From Globodera rostochiensis (lineage: Eukaryota > Nematoda > Chromadorea > Rhabditida > Heteroderidae), in contig JAEVLN010000021.1 in NCBI GenBank assembly GCA_018350325.1, positions 620,001-684,000 on the forward strand: a DNA stretch of 64,000 nt. The letters are read 5' to 3'. Positions 11,716 to 22,735 of the stretch are shown here, piece after piece (the first letter of the stretch is position 1; every line of letters starts with the position of its first letter). The notes beneath the pieces were generated by a model that searched no databases, was not told where the DNA came from, and saw nothing but the letters and a program-made list of their open reading frames with translations. A program made the translations under genes and the position numbers.

Positions 11716-11723
11716 CAATCTAA

Positions 11724-11855
11724 ACTTAAAGTTGTACACAAAGTTGTATAGGAAGTTGTACGCAAAGTTGTATAGGAAGTTGTAAATAGGAGTGGAAAGT
11801 TGTACAGAAAGTTGTATAGTAAGTTGTAAATAGGAGAGGAAAGTTGTAAGCCAAT
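11724..11855. repeat. AAGTTGTA array, Helitron copy 2
   Basis: The octamer AAGTTGTA repeats about every 14-15 nt, as at 2,813-2,936. Its reverse complement forms the array at 3,594-3,763 near the other end of this element. Confidence 0.85.
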
Positions 11856-12220
11856 ATCAAAGGGAAAAAGGGAAATTTCAAACATAAAGTGCGCAGCAGC
11901 GCGAAAACTTCCCGCGCGACCCCCCACTTTCTTTACATCATTCGAAAGCTGTTGAAAAGCGCTACATTTCATCTGCTGACCACATCCCGCTATCGGCAAA
12001 ACTCCCCGAGTTGTGGCAAATTCAAAGCTTTTGAAGCCATTTTTTCGAAAATTTTTGAGGGCTTGTCTCCACCATAACGCATCTTCAAATTCATCGTAGA
12101 GACATGCACGATAGCTCATTAGAAAGCCCTGAGAGTCTAGTTGTGCCCTTTCTCCAACATCAACACCGGTTACCCTACTCCCCGCCCGGGTACAGCTCGA
12201 AAAGTGAGGGGTGGTCAAAA

Positions 12221-12256
12221 AAAAGTGCCAAAAAAAGGTGACTTTTTGGCACTTTT
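12221..12256. other. 14-bp hairpin near the Helitron copy 2 5' end
   Basis: Arms 12,221-12,234 and 12,243-12,256 are identical to the hairpin at 3,303-3,338, with the same AAGGTGAC loop. Confidence 0.8.
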
Positions 12257-12399
12257 GCACCTTTGGCATTGTGTTGGGACAAATTTTCCAATGCCAATCG
12301 ATCGGAATCCAAAAGTCCGCAGGGGTATTGTGAGATCGTTTTTCCGCTCCGGCCACTCTGAAAAGAGTTATTCCAAAAATTGCACGAGTTTGCCCAGAT

Positions 12400-12416
12400 T
12401 TCCCTTAGATAGGGAA
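12400..12416. other. Palindromic 5' tip of Helitron copy 2
   Basis: The sequence reads TTCCCT, TAGAT, AGGGAA: a 6-bp inverted repeat right at the element terminus. Copy 1 has diverged here and keeps only part of it. Confidence 0.6.
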
Positions 12417-12499
12417 TAAACCACTTCACGACATGACGACTTAATGAAAATGCTTCTATTATCTATTTCTTAAATATTTGCTTTTTATATTCAAAAAAA

Positions 12500-12610
12500 C
12501 AAATTACTTTGCCATAAACAATAGGCATGAAGACATAGACTTGGCCAACAAACAAGAAATGTTTCAACCTATTCGGCTTCTCCTAACGGGGCTCCGCGGG
12601 ACAACTGGAA
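12500..12610 (-). pseudogene. Possible relic of a Helitron helicase C-terminus
   Basis: On the minus strand a short frame reads FLFVGQVYVFMP, which resembles the motif VI region GQVYVAMSR of the intact helicase near 4,215. A stop precedes it, and only about 20 codons can be aligned by eye. It may be an old, unrelated Helitron fragment or chance. Confidence 0.3.
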
Positions 12611-13970
12611 AATCCCGAGGCCAAATGGCGTGCCGGAAATTGCAGGCTGCAAAAAAAAATAATTTTAAACAATACATCAACGAAGTGTTATATATTATTA
12701 AAGTTAAAAATGGGAAAAGTTAAATTGAGTGCCACGGACGCCGAACCAATAGCCAAATTTTTGAAAATTAACACTGTACCTTATTAATGACGCATAAAGT
12801 AAAAGATAATGGTGTGCATTAACGTAATTTTAGGTTTACATTAACTCAACTATATTGCCCCATTTTAAATTCAGCAAATCAATATATTAACATAACACCC
12901 CAAAAAAATAAAATGACAACCAATCTTTAATTTGTTAGAAGAATTTAGAAACAATTAAAAAGTGAATTTGGTGTTCAAGGATAATACAAAAGCACGGCTT
13001 TACCGAAAGTGTGAGGAATAAACAAATAAAATTTGGCGTGAAAAGCGCCCGTCGTACAAATAATTTAAGATATGAAGTACAAAAAAATAAAACTTGGATT
13101 AAATTTTTGTTATCGCCTCACATTTGAGCACATATTCAATGTGCAAACTTTTTAATTGGATGAAAAGCAATAAAAGTTCAAAAAAGACGCCAAAAATGCG
13201 AAATACTATTTAAGTTTATAAATATATATGTATATCTAAAAATACTTTTTAAATAACTTAAAAAACTATTAAAATGATCAGCAAATGATATATACTACAA
13301 AATTAAAAATGCGTTTCATTATTTGAAAAAATTTAAATGCCATTAAGCGTTAAGCGCAGATCAATTTTAAAAATATGTAAAATTAATTTGAACATGATGC
13401 CAAAATCATATGAAAGAGTTGAATTAAAACAAAACAAATTAATAAAATAATAAAATTTCTTTAATATACTCAACTAGTGTGAATATTTGAAAATTAATCA
13501 AACAGTTTTGGGGTTTTTCGATAAGCATTTATTTTCGTCTTTGCAAAAAATAAAAAGTGATGGCCGCCGAGAATAACCAAAGATGAGATAAAATTAGAAA
13601 CAGCTTAAAATAATTTGACTCAATAATACTATATAAAAATTTTATAAAATATTTTTAAATTTATAAATCTTATATAATGCCAACAACACATACATATTAA
13701 AATAAAAAAATTCGTTATCTCAGATTTAGAAAACCAATTGAAATAAGAAAAAGATTAAAAACATAAGAAATTGGAACAAAATATGCAAAAAAAAAAATCA
13801 GAATGTTCCGGAGCAATATTTAATAAATTTTTAAAAATATTTAGAACGGTGACATGGAATAAAAAAATAAATTTTCAAAAATTTAAAACTAACCATAATT
13901 CATCTAAAAATATATTATTGGCTAAATCCACCAATTAAAATATTTTAACCAAAAATATAAACGATTTTAA

Positions 13971-13976
13971 GTTGTA
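13971..13976. repeat. Left 6-bp target-site duplication of the Polinton
   Basis: GTTGTA immediately precedes the left terminal repeat. The same GTTGTA follows the right terminal repeat at 32,476-32,481. Six base pairs is the characteristic Polinton duplication. Confidence 0.92.
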
Positions 13977-14940
13977 AGTAGTTACTACCTGCTTTTTCCC
14001 CGGGTACGGTAGCCCCCCATACCTATGGAGGGGGTGGGGCGCCAAGTGAGCGCCAGCCAGCCAGGTGAGCGCCGGCCATCTGGGGCCTGGCCAAGTGAGT
14101 CCCAGAGCCCAAACCTATTGGCAGGGTTGCTGCGCGACTTTTTTAAATTTTTTAAAATTTCGAAATCTTAAGACGTTTGAGCATCTTGCGCACTGCGCGA
14201 CTTTATGCAAATTTCTGCTGCGCGACTTTATTAAATATTTATATTTTATTTATTTAATTTTTATTTATTTTTTTCACTGCGCGAGGTACTCGCGCACCCT
14301 GCGAGACTTTTTTCGAAATTTAAATCTTTAAATTTCACTTGCGAAGCTGCGCGACTTTTTTTGACTCTGCCAAAATATTTTTAATCCGAAAAATTCATCC
14401 GCTGCTGAGGGGATCCGAACCACCGCTGCCGCTGCGAGAGAGAGAGGAGAGCACTAACCACTTGGCCACTGGTGTATTGGGAGCAATGGCCCCTATTGCG
14501 CCTATATGGGGGAGAATGACGTCAGCCAAAGGGAATAAACAAATTGTCTCCACTGCAGTAGTGAGTGAGGGGGATCTGCAGCCAGCAGCAGAGTTCAATC
14601 CCCTGCGCGAGCAAGGGGCTCTGTAGGCAGCAGCCAAGTTCAAAGCCCTGCGCGAGCAATTATGTTTTTTTTAAATTAAATATTTAAATTAATTTAATAA
14701 ATTCAGAAAATTCAAAATTATTTACAAAATTTAAGAAATATTTATAAAATCCAAAATTTCTTAATAAATCATTAATACAAAAATCGTAAAGTAAAAATAA
14801 AAAATTCCAAAATTTAAAAAAAATGATTTTTGATTGAAATTTGATACCTCACTTTGTTTATTTTACAATAATTTCTAATATAATTTAGCTTGGTCAAAAA
14901 CGTAAAGTAAAGTAAAATAAAAAAGCTTTCGTATTGAAAA
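13977..14940. repeat. Left terminal inverted repeat of the Polinton
   Basis: Matches 31,516-32,475 in reverse complement. It is GC-rich at the tip, followed by repeated TGCGCGACTTTTTT words, a tRNA-like segment, and an AT-rich inner part. Weaker similarity continues inward into the first exon of the end genes. Confidence 0.92.
14397..14480 (-). other. tRNA-like segment in the left terminal repeat
   Basis: On the minus strand an A-box-like TGGCCAAGTGG (14,458-14,468) is followed 37 nt later by a B-box-like GGTTCGGATCC (14,411-14,421), with a CT-rich insert between. The order and spacing match an internal RNA polymerase III promoter of a tRNA with a long variable arm. The T loop is one base too long for a good tRNA, so I call it tRNA-like. 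Confidence 0.55.
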
Positions 14941-15084
14941 ACGGCGCTTTACATTCTATGATTGTTTATTTGTGTTTAATATTGGGCAACGTTCTTAAAT
15001 TGTTAAGTTTGTACAGACGTTTGCTCATTGTTGCCCCAATCAAAATTTTCCTTTACGAATAATTTTTAGCTCAACTTTTGAATA
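14941..15084. other. Upstream region of the left-end gene
   Basis: AT-rich. It still shows patchy similarity to the region upstream of the right-end gene (31,440-31,515), for example ATTCT..ATTGTTTATT. No separate gene is seen. Confidence 0.5.
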
Positions 15085-15440
15085 ATGGATTTTTTGGAGG
15101 ATGGCGACATGCCGCCAATATTGGATGGGCCTTTTAGCCCTGCGCGGGATGCCGAGGCCTTGATGGAAGAGGCGCCACCACTGGAAGAAGTCGTTGAACA
15201 CCTTTCGCACGAGGACCTTGTGGTGGACTTAATTTGCTTAAATTACGAAAACGTTTTCTAACCCTTCGGGATTTTTTTCAGGCTCCTGCGCAACCAAAGG
15301 CCGCCGCGCGATCACAATTGAAAGAGCCGTTAATCAACAAGAATTTGGACGTCGCGCAGTTCGATGGAGATCAATGGATGTGCTTGGCCGCGGCACAGGC
15401 TAACAGTGGCCGATTTAAAGGTGTGGAGAAAATGAAATAA
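15085..15440 (+). CDS. Polinton left-end gene, unknown function
   Basis: ATG at 15,085. Exon 1 is 15,085-15,219. A likely GT-AG intron spans 15,220-15,281 and exon 2 is 15,282-15,440, giving about 97 residues. The N-terminus (MDFLEDGDMPPILDGPFSPA) is clearly related to that of the right-end gene at 31,438, which faces inward from the other terminal repeat. The rest is not alike. The protein is acidic in the first half, and I see no known domain or membrane segment. Without splicing the first frame ends after 58 codons. The gene may be a fast-evolving regulator or virion component; function is unknown. Confidence 0.6.
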
Positions 15441-15520
15441 AACAACCTGTATATAATAATTAATTTAAAACATCTGAATAAGGGGTGCTTACGGCCCTGG
15501 CTCTCACGCACATAACACAA

Positions 15521-16066
15521 CTTTTAAACCTCTTCGCAAATTTATGCAAATTTTTCCCTGCGCGATCCACTCGCGCCCCCTGCGCGAATTTATGCAAATT
15601 TTTCCCTGCGCGATCCACTCGCGCCCCTGCGCGAATTTATGCAAATTTTTCCCCTGCGCGATCCACTCGCGCCCCCTGCGCGAATTTATGCAAATTTTTT
15701 ACTTGCGCAACTTTATTTAATATTTATATTTACTTATTTTAATATTCCAATTTTTTACTTGCGCACACTGCGCGGTTTTTTTAATTTGATAAATTTAAAT
15801 TTTGAATTTTTCCCTGCGCGATCCACTCGCGCCCCCTGCGCGAATTTATGCAAATTTTTCCCTGCGCGATCCACTCGCGCCCCCTGCGCGAATTTATGCA
15901 AATTTTTCCCCTGCGCGATCCACTCGCGCCCCCTGCGCGAATTTATGCAAATTTTTTACTTGCGCAACTTTATTTAATATTTATATTTACTTATTTTAAT
16001 ATTCCAATTTTTTACTTGCGCACACTGCGCGGTTTTTTTAATTTGATAAATTTAAATTTTGAATTT
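15521..16066. repeat. Nested GC-rich tandem repeats inside the Polinton
   Basis: A unit of about 48 bp containing CTGCGCGATCCACTCGCGCC and GAATTTATGCAAA occurs three times at about 15,556-15,700 and three times at about 15,811-15,957. Each triplet is followed by the same roughly 108-bp AT-rich block (15,701-15,809 and 15,958-16,066), so a segment of about 257 bp is itself duplicated. The GCGCGA words resemble those of the terminal repeats. Confidence 0.9.
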
Positions 16067-16127
16067 TTCACTACGCGAGTTTTAAAATATTTTTAAAATT
16101 ATTTATAAATCATATAAAATCATTTTC

Positions 16128-16197
16128 ATCGCTGGGGATTTGAACTTTCGCCCATCGGTCATCGAACCTCGCACGCTAACCACATGGCCACAGCAAC
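16128..16197 (-). other. tRNA-like relic
   Basis: On the minus strand TGGCCATGTGG (A box, 16,180-16,190) precedes AGTTCAAATCC (B box, 16,136-16,146). The ends GTTGCTG and CAGCGAT can pair over 7 bp with two wobble pairs. Anticodon and T stems do not fold properly, so this is not a functional tRNA. It could be a SINE-like or decayed tRNA sequence. Confidence 0.45.
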
Positions 16198-16341
16198 ATT
16201 GAGAGAAAGGGAATATAATTCTGCTATAAGCCAAAAATTTCCTCCAGAAATTATTTAAGACATCTTTCCCTTCAAAAAGTTCTTAACGCATCTTCGTATT
16301 TATTTTTTTAATTAAATATTTATAAAATAAGAATAATTTAT

Positions 16342-19300
16342 TTGAATTTTAACGACAGGGCGTTCGAAATTTTTATTTTTGTTCAAGCATTTCGATTTAT
16401 TGGGCGGTTTATGCTCAACTTCATTTGGGGAGCGGCATACCCGGAGGACGTTTTGAAGGCGCTCTTCTCCATGAGCTTGGCCTACGCGGTGGAGGGAGCG
16501 GAGGCAATGAAAATCGTCGCTGATCATTTTATCTTTTTGCTGTCGGCGCAACATCTGGACTACGAAATTGCTTTGCATTTCAAAAAGATTGACAACACCA
16601 CCGCGGAAACAATTTTGACGCGGTTTGAGATGGTGGATCAAAGCAACAAATCAAAGGAAAGGCCGTCGATCTGTGAGGAATCATTCATCATCGACATCAC
16701 CGCCATCGACAGCGGGGGAAAGCGGAAAAAATTGGCTGGCAAAGGACGCCCGAAAGAGTTCAGCGTGAACTACAACATCCATCAGGGGGCAACATTCGAG
16801 CTGACGAACAACGACAACCTTTGCCTCTTCCGCGCATTTGAATTTCTGCGCATGAAGTTTACACTTACTCGACAACGGTTCTGTGAATATAAGCGCGCGG
16901 CGTCATGGCAGCTCAACGATGTCCGCGCTTTATGCAGAGCATGTAACATTGATGTGGACCTGCCGTTTTATTCAGTTGAGGAATATGGCCAAAGAATTCA
17001 GGTGTGTTGTCCTAAACAAAATAATAATTTTGACAATAATATTTTATTTTAAGGCTTTTTATGAGCAGCTGCATCCCGGAATGTTCCGGCTTTTCTGCTT
17101 CGAGACATCTGGGAAAATGAAGCCTTCATGGAAATCCGACGTGGGGGACTACCAACACGAGCTTTGTGTGATGTTCACGGATGGCGAAGATGGGGCTGTG
17201 GGACACTATGACGCGATAAAAGCAGCAGGAAAATTGTTCAACGCGAAAGGGAATTATTGTTTTGGGGTAAGCGTGCGAAAATAAAAAATAAATAAATAAC
17301 AAACAAAACCTTTTTTAGTGCGAGATGCCATATCTTCAACCTAACCGACATAATGCATCCTGCAAATGGAAGTGCCACAACTGCCAACGAGTTGGAAGCG
17401 CATTCAAAGGGAATTGCGAGAACCCAAATGGGAATTTCTTTGAAAGTTGCTTGGGGTGCAATAAGGTATTAGGTTAATTAAAAAAAAGTCAGCTTTAAAT
17501 TTTATTTATTTTTAGACCTTCAAAAGTTTGGAATGTTACGAGCATCACGCCAAAAGTGCCACTTGCAAAGCAAAGCGCGGCAAAGAGACAACGACCATCA
17601 AAAAATCCATCTGCAAAAGTTCAAAGAAATGCACCGATTGCGGAGTGATTTACATCGACCGGGTAAAATTTTCTTTTGAACCATATTTGCAGGCCTTAAT
17701 TTTAAGGCACAAGACAAGCAGAAAGGGCACGTGTGTGGGCAGAAATTCTGCCGTATTTGCCTCGGCTACCACGCGCCTCGGGACTGCTACATCCCGTACC
17801 GGCCAAAGGCAAAGAAGGAGAAGCGGTTCATCTTCTTCGACTTTGAATGCACTACACACTTTAAACCGGACCCGGAGATTTTGCGCTTCAAGCACCAGGT
17901 AATTTAGAAAAATTAAAAAACTTCTGTTTGGGAAATTTCATTTTAAAAAAAAAAGGTTAATTTCTGCTATGCCCACGTGACTTGCACGCGGTGCATTGAG
18001 AAAGAGGTGTGGGAGCAGCAGCTGGACCGTGCATGTGCTATCTGCGGGCCGCTGCGATTCTACTCCTGGGCCCCCTTCCACTACGACAACACCGACGTGG
18101 ATCGGCACTTCAGGGTGGACGATCCGCTGGCGGCATTCACCAAATGGCTGCTCAACTTTGAGTCAGAGACGCTAGGCCTCGACCCCAATGAGCGCCGGAA
18201 GCGTAAGCGAACACCTGCCAATAACAACATATTTTACGAGGAAGCCGATAACGCCGAAAGTGACAGCAACGACGCTGAAAATAATTACATGCTCGGCTAT
18301 GGTGAGGAAGGCGAAAAACCCATCTCCGTCACGACATACGCCTACGCACACGCCGGTAAGATAAAAAACAAAAACAAAAAACTTTAAAAAAAATAAATAA
18401 ATTTAAAAATAAACAAAATAAAATAAATTATTGAAGGTTCGCGCTATGATCACGTGCTGATCTACGGAGAGATGCTGAGAATGGGCGTCAAGCCTAGTCT
18501 CGTCCGTCAAGGAAACCATCTGCTGGAGCTGCGCGCTCCCAAAAAGGGGGGATTAACGGCGACTGTCTTCAGGGACAGGCAATTAAAAAATTAAATTGCA
18601 AAGTAAATAAAAAATTTTAAGCTATAAATTGATTCCGGTAAAACTGGCCGCATTTGTCAAAACCTTTGGGCTTGAAATTGATGGAGTGGAAGACAAAAAA
18701 TACTTCCCGCACAAGTTCAATAAGGCAAGCCTAATATATTTAATTGAAATTGAAATTGAATTTTCAATTTAGGAAGAAAACTACGACATTGAGCTCGAAA
18801 CCCTGCCGCCGCTGGAGATGTACTACCCAGGCGGGCATTTCCCGGAAGAGCGAAAGAAACTTGAAAGCTGGCACAGGGAGAACTTCAACACGCCGTTCCT
18901 CCTGCGCGAAGTAATCGCCGATTACTGCAGAACCGGTGAATTTTAAACAATAAAATTTAAAACTTTTTTTGAAATTAGACGTCCAAATTCTTGCGCATGG
19001 CGTTATCAAAATGCGCAAATTGTTCTACAGCGAAACGTTTGATGACATCACCGATTCGGTGACGATTCCGGTTGGTTTAATTAAATTTTAAAATAAATAA
19101 AATATTTAAATAATTTTAGTCCGCTTGCATGAAGTTTTTTGTGTCCGTGGCGCACTACGACAAGCAGAAGATCGCCATAATCCCCCACCTTGGCTACGAG
19201 AAGAGAGGAAAGCAAAGCACCATTGCACGGAAATACCTAAAGGTAAGTTAAAATTTATAAATAAAATAAGAAATAATAACTTAAGTGGCGCGCGGAGGAG

Positions 19301-21740
19301 GAGATGCGCGAAAACGGCCTCACCCTTCGCCACGTCGAAAGCCCTGGCGGAGAGTACAAATTCGGCAACTACAGCTTGGACGGGATGCTGGAAAGGCCGG
19401 GAGACGGCAATAACCTCGCAATTGAGGTCAACGGGTAAGTGAAAAAAAATCTGGTACAATAATAATATTCTTCATCAAACAACAGTTGCTATTGGCACGC
19501 TTGCCCTCATTGTTTTCCTGATGACGCGGCAATTGTTGGAGGAGGGGAGACAGCTGGGGCAATCCGCGCAAGGGACGCGAAGCGAATTGCCCAAATTGCG
19601 CGGGAGTTCGAAGTTGAAATTGTCTGGGAGTGCCATCTCAACCGGCTGCTGGAGGACACCCCAGCGATGAAGGCGTTCTTCGACAACACGCCCGACTCGG
19701 GGCCCATCGACTTCCATGACGCCTTTTTTGGAGGTAAATAAAAAAATTTAAATAAAAAAATTTTTAATTAAAGGCCGAACTGGCCCTGAGTGGTTAGGGG
19801 CGTCTGTGATCAAGGATGATGGGGTACTCCTGCCAAGGACCATCAAAATTAAAGACTTCAACAGTCTTTATCCGTCACGGTAAAGGTGGTGCCAATGTTT
19901 GGTCTTTAAATTTTTAAAAAATTAGGAACATGTTCACCAACTACCCGGTCGGGCACCCAACCCTTGTCCACTTCGACAAGGACGTCCATTGGTGCAAACC
20001 CGCCGATGTTGTCGGGGACGACGGGTACAGGCTGGAGGGAATTATCAAGTGTTTCGTTGTGCCGCCTCGTCACGTTTATTACGGCATCCCCGTCTTGCCG
20101 CTTCGGATGAACAAGAGGACGCTGTTTCCCTTGTGCCGGAAGTGTGCTGAACTCTTCCCGAGCGGCGCAGTGGACAGAGAATACAGTTGTCCTCATTTTG
20201 AGGACGAGGAAAGAGGTTAAATATTTTAAAATAATTAAATTAATTTAAATTTTTAGGGTTTTCGGTAACCATCCCACACATCGAGTTGGAGGAAGCCCTC
20301 AGAGTGGGCTATAGAGTGACGCGTGTGTACAGGGCTTACATCTGGCCGTTGGCATGCGACTGGAGTGGCTTTTTGTTCCACAGCTACCTCGAGAAATTTT
20401 TGAAGATGAAATTTGAGGGTAATTTTTTATTTGAATCAATTTCCGCAATTAATAAATATATTTAGCCAGCGGCTACCCGGCAAATTGTTCAGAGGAGGGC
20501 ATCAGCGAGGAGGAGGCCGCAGCGCGAAAACAAGCGTACATCGACAAGGCTTGGAGCGTGTGCCAAGTGCGGTTGAACCCGGCCAACATCAAGTACAACG
20601 CAGGGCTGCGCTACGTGGCAAAACTCTGCCTGAACTCCCTTTGGGGGCGTTTCGCGCTGAGGTATAATTTAGAAATAAAACAATTCAAAAAAAAAAAATT
20701 AAAATTTAAGAAATCGGCTGACAAAAACTGAGATCATTGACAACCACGCGGACTTGGCTAAACTGCTCAACGATGAGAAAATCGAGATCAGCAGCATCGA
20801 CCAGCTGACGGAGAAGTTTTGGATGGTGTGCTACAAGGCCAAGGACGAGCACGTGGTCGAGCACGACACGAGCAACGTAAAAATTTCGAAGGGCTTTAGG
20901 GGAAACAATTTAAATTTGAAAATATCAGGTTGCGATAGCCCTTTGGACGACATCAGCGGCACGAATACATCTCCTCGATTCACTGCAGAAGGTCTTTTGT
21001 GTTCCAGGTGGCACCTGGCGCGAAGACACGCGCGTACTTTACATGGTAATTGTTAAAAAAAAATAACAATTTTCAAAACTTGTCTTTTTAAGGACACCGA
21101 CTCCATCTTCTACGAGTACGAGACGGCCCTGGGGGACCCGCTGCCAGGCGGAGAGCAACTTGGTGATTTTTTAAATTCAAAAAACAAATAAGGGTTCAAT
21201 TTTAGGAGAATTGGCCGATGAATACCCACATCACACGATTGTGGAATTCGTGTGTGGTATGTTTTGGGGTTGGGGGATCCAAAAAAATTTTTAAAAAAAT
21301 AAATTGCTATTTTAGCGGGCCCAAAGGCCTACGCGCTCTGGCTTCGGGACAACACCACCGGCGAGGACCAGTACAAAATGAAGCTGCGCGGGATCACCCT
21401 CGACTCGGACGCGTGCCAGCAGATCAACTACGCCAAGATGAAGCAGATGATTCTGGAGAAGTGGGGCGCAGTGGACAACTACTGCAACTTCCACTACCCG
21501 TCAAAGAACTTCCGGATCACCAAAAAAGGGGAGATCTTCACCGTCCCCTTGGACAAGAGGTTCAATCCAACGGTCAATAAGGGGGTGATCAGAGATCATG
21601 GCCTGCGGGTGGTCCCCTTTGGCTACACGGACAAGGAGTACTGCCAGCTGAACAACCCCCACTGTTGTGATTGCCAAGTTTTTGTGCCAGACCCCGAATA
21701 TAACTTTAACGTCGCCGATCTTGCTCCCGAATCCGATTAA
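16342..21740 (+). CDS. Polinton protein-primed DNA polymerase B
   Basis: Replicates the element from its terminal repeats. I traced 22 exons that join in phase without a stop: 16342-17001, 17054-17266, 17319-17465, 17516-17662, 17707-17898, 17956-18355, 18437-18578, 18622-18724, 18773-18935, 18979-19070, 19120-19242, 19286-19434, 19486-19733, 19774-19879, 19926-20215, 20257-20418, 20466-20661, 20711-20876, 20929-21045, 21093-21162, 21206-21256 and 21316-21740, giving about 1,453 residues. Motifs: NNDNLCLFRA, cysteine pairs, exonuclease FFDFECT (near 17,840) and AGSRYDHVL, polymerase motif A DFNSLYPS (near 19,860), motif B LCLNSLWGRF (near 20,640), motif C DTDSIFYEYE (21,093) and GPKAYAL (21,318). 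Two introns (18,579 and 18,725) start with GC. A later start at 16,411 is possible. The gene converges on the integrase 30 bp away and looks functional. Confidence 0.95.
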
Positions 21741-21770
21741 AATTTTAATTTTTATCATTTTATTTTATTT

Positions 21771-22735
21771 TTAATCAAAATCTTCCTTTGTAACCCAATA
21801 TTTTTCCGAAAATCCAATAAATTTTACCAACATCTCTTTTTGGCCATCTCTTATCCTCTCCTTGTACTTCTTCTCCACCCTGTACAGTGTATTTTTGTCA
21901 ACTTTTACTTTTGTCAGCTCGGGTAAATAAAATTTTCGTTTAAGTTTTGTTCCATAATAATCTTTGACGAAATAATGTTCGGGATTGGATGAACGCCGTT
22001 CATCAACAGTATAGACATGGTCCGAATAGTTTGGCATATAGGGCTTTAAGCCGGTTACGCGGCACACAGAATTATTTATGGCAGCCAAAAATTTCGCAAG
22101 TACATCAACCCAAGTTGAGGTATTTTTGGCAGAAAAATATTTGTACAGCCGGGTTTTGAGCGTACGAATTGCGCGCTCTGCAACGGCGGCCTTCTTCTTT
22201 GAACTTGTCTCAAACTTTTTAATGCCTTTTTCGGCGTAAAACTCCTTGAGGGGCTTAGCCACAAACTCCAACCCCCGGTCCGTGTACAAGGTTTCAGGAA
22301 GTTTTGGCATTTGGCCAAAAAGTTCTTCAAAGGCCCTTTTCATCTCAGCGGGCTTTTTACTTTTGACTGGCACGCCAAACATCCGCCTCGACAGCACATC
22401 AACTGCCAATAAAAGGTATCGATTACCGGAATTCTTTCGCGACAGGGCTTGGAAGTCTGCCAAGTCGGCTTGAACATCTGAACGCAAAGTTAAAAGGGCT
22501 AAAAGGAGGGCAACTCACCGGTCATAAACCCGCCGGGGATTGTTCTTAGGCGGCGGAATTTTTCGCGCTTAGGTTTAAACAGCGTATAGGTGGTACTTCC
22601 CCGCAAAAAGTCGTCAAACTCTGCCCTCTTCACGCCAGGGTGTTTCTTTTTGACTGCCGTGTATAGCTGCTTAGCGCCCGCAAACTCCCCAGGATTGGAG
22701 GGGTCCGTGTATATTTTATTTATTTTTTCTTCCAT
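21771..22735 (-). CDS. Polinton integrase with chromodomain
   Basis: Retrovirus-type DDE integrase that inserts the element. ATG at 22,735; exon 1 22,735-22,519, intron 22,518-22,478 (GT-AG), exon 2 22,477-21,771, giving about 307 residues. The catalytic triad is visible: D in VQADLADFQ, D in LYTDRGLEF, and E in AVAERAIRTLKTR, with DD-35-E-like spacing. The C-terminus (YRVEKKYKERIRDG then MLVKFIGFSEKYW) is a chromodomain, as in Polinton c-integrases, which may steer insertion to marked chromatin. The first 15 bases overlap the end of the upstream gene. No defect is seen. Confidence 0.93.

Larger units (their letters stand above)
3499..12415 (-). mobile_element. Complete Helitron, copy 2
   Basis: On the minus strand the element starts TCCCTATCTAAGGG at 12,415 and ends in a hairpin followed by CTGG, which fits the Helitron 3' signature CTRR, at 3,499. 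No target-site duplication is seen, as expected for rolling-circle transposons. It encodes one large multi-exon Rep-helicase gene. Its 3' end abuts the 5' end of copy 1 with a single intervening base, giving a head-to-tail tandem. The base before TC is T, not the usual A, which leaves a Helentron-like variant or a one-base error in the terminus open. Confidence 0.85.
12416..13976. other. AT-rich flank without an intact gene
   Basis: Host DNA between the Helitron tandem and the Polinton. It is mostly A/T homopolymer-rich sequence. The one GC-richer patch, about 12,490-12,640, is described separately. Confidence 0.7.

Noticed and set aside
15521..16066. CRISPR-like regular repeats
   Set aside because: The spacers are not unique; they are copies of each other, and the unit is a nested tandem duplication in a eukaryotic transposon.
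16128..16197. Functional tRNA gene
   Set aside because: The acceptor ends pair, but anticodon and T stems do not fold and no clear anticodon loop exists.
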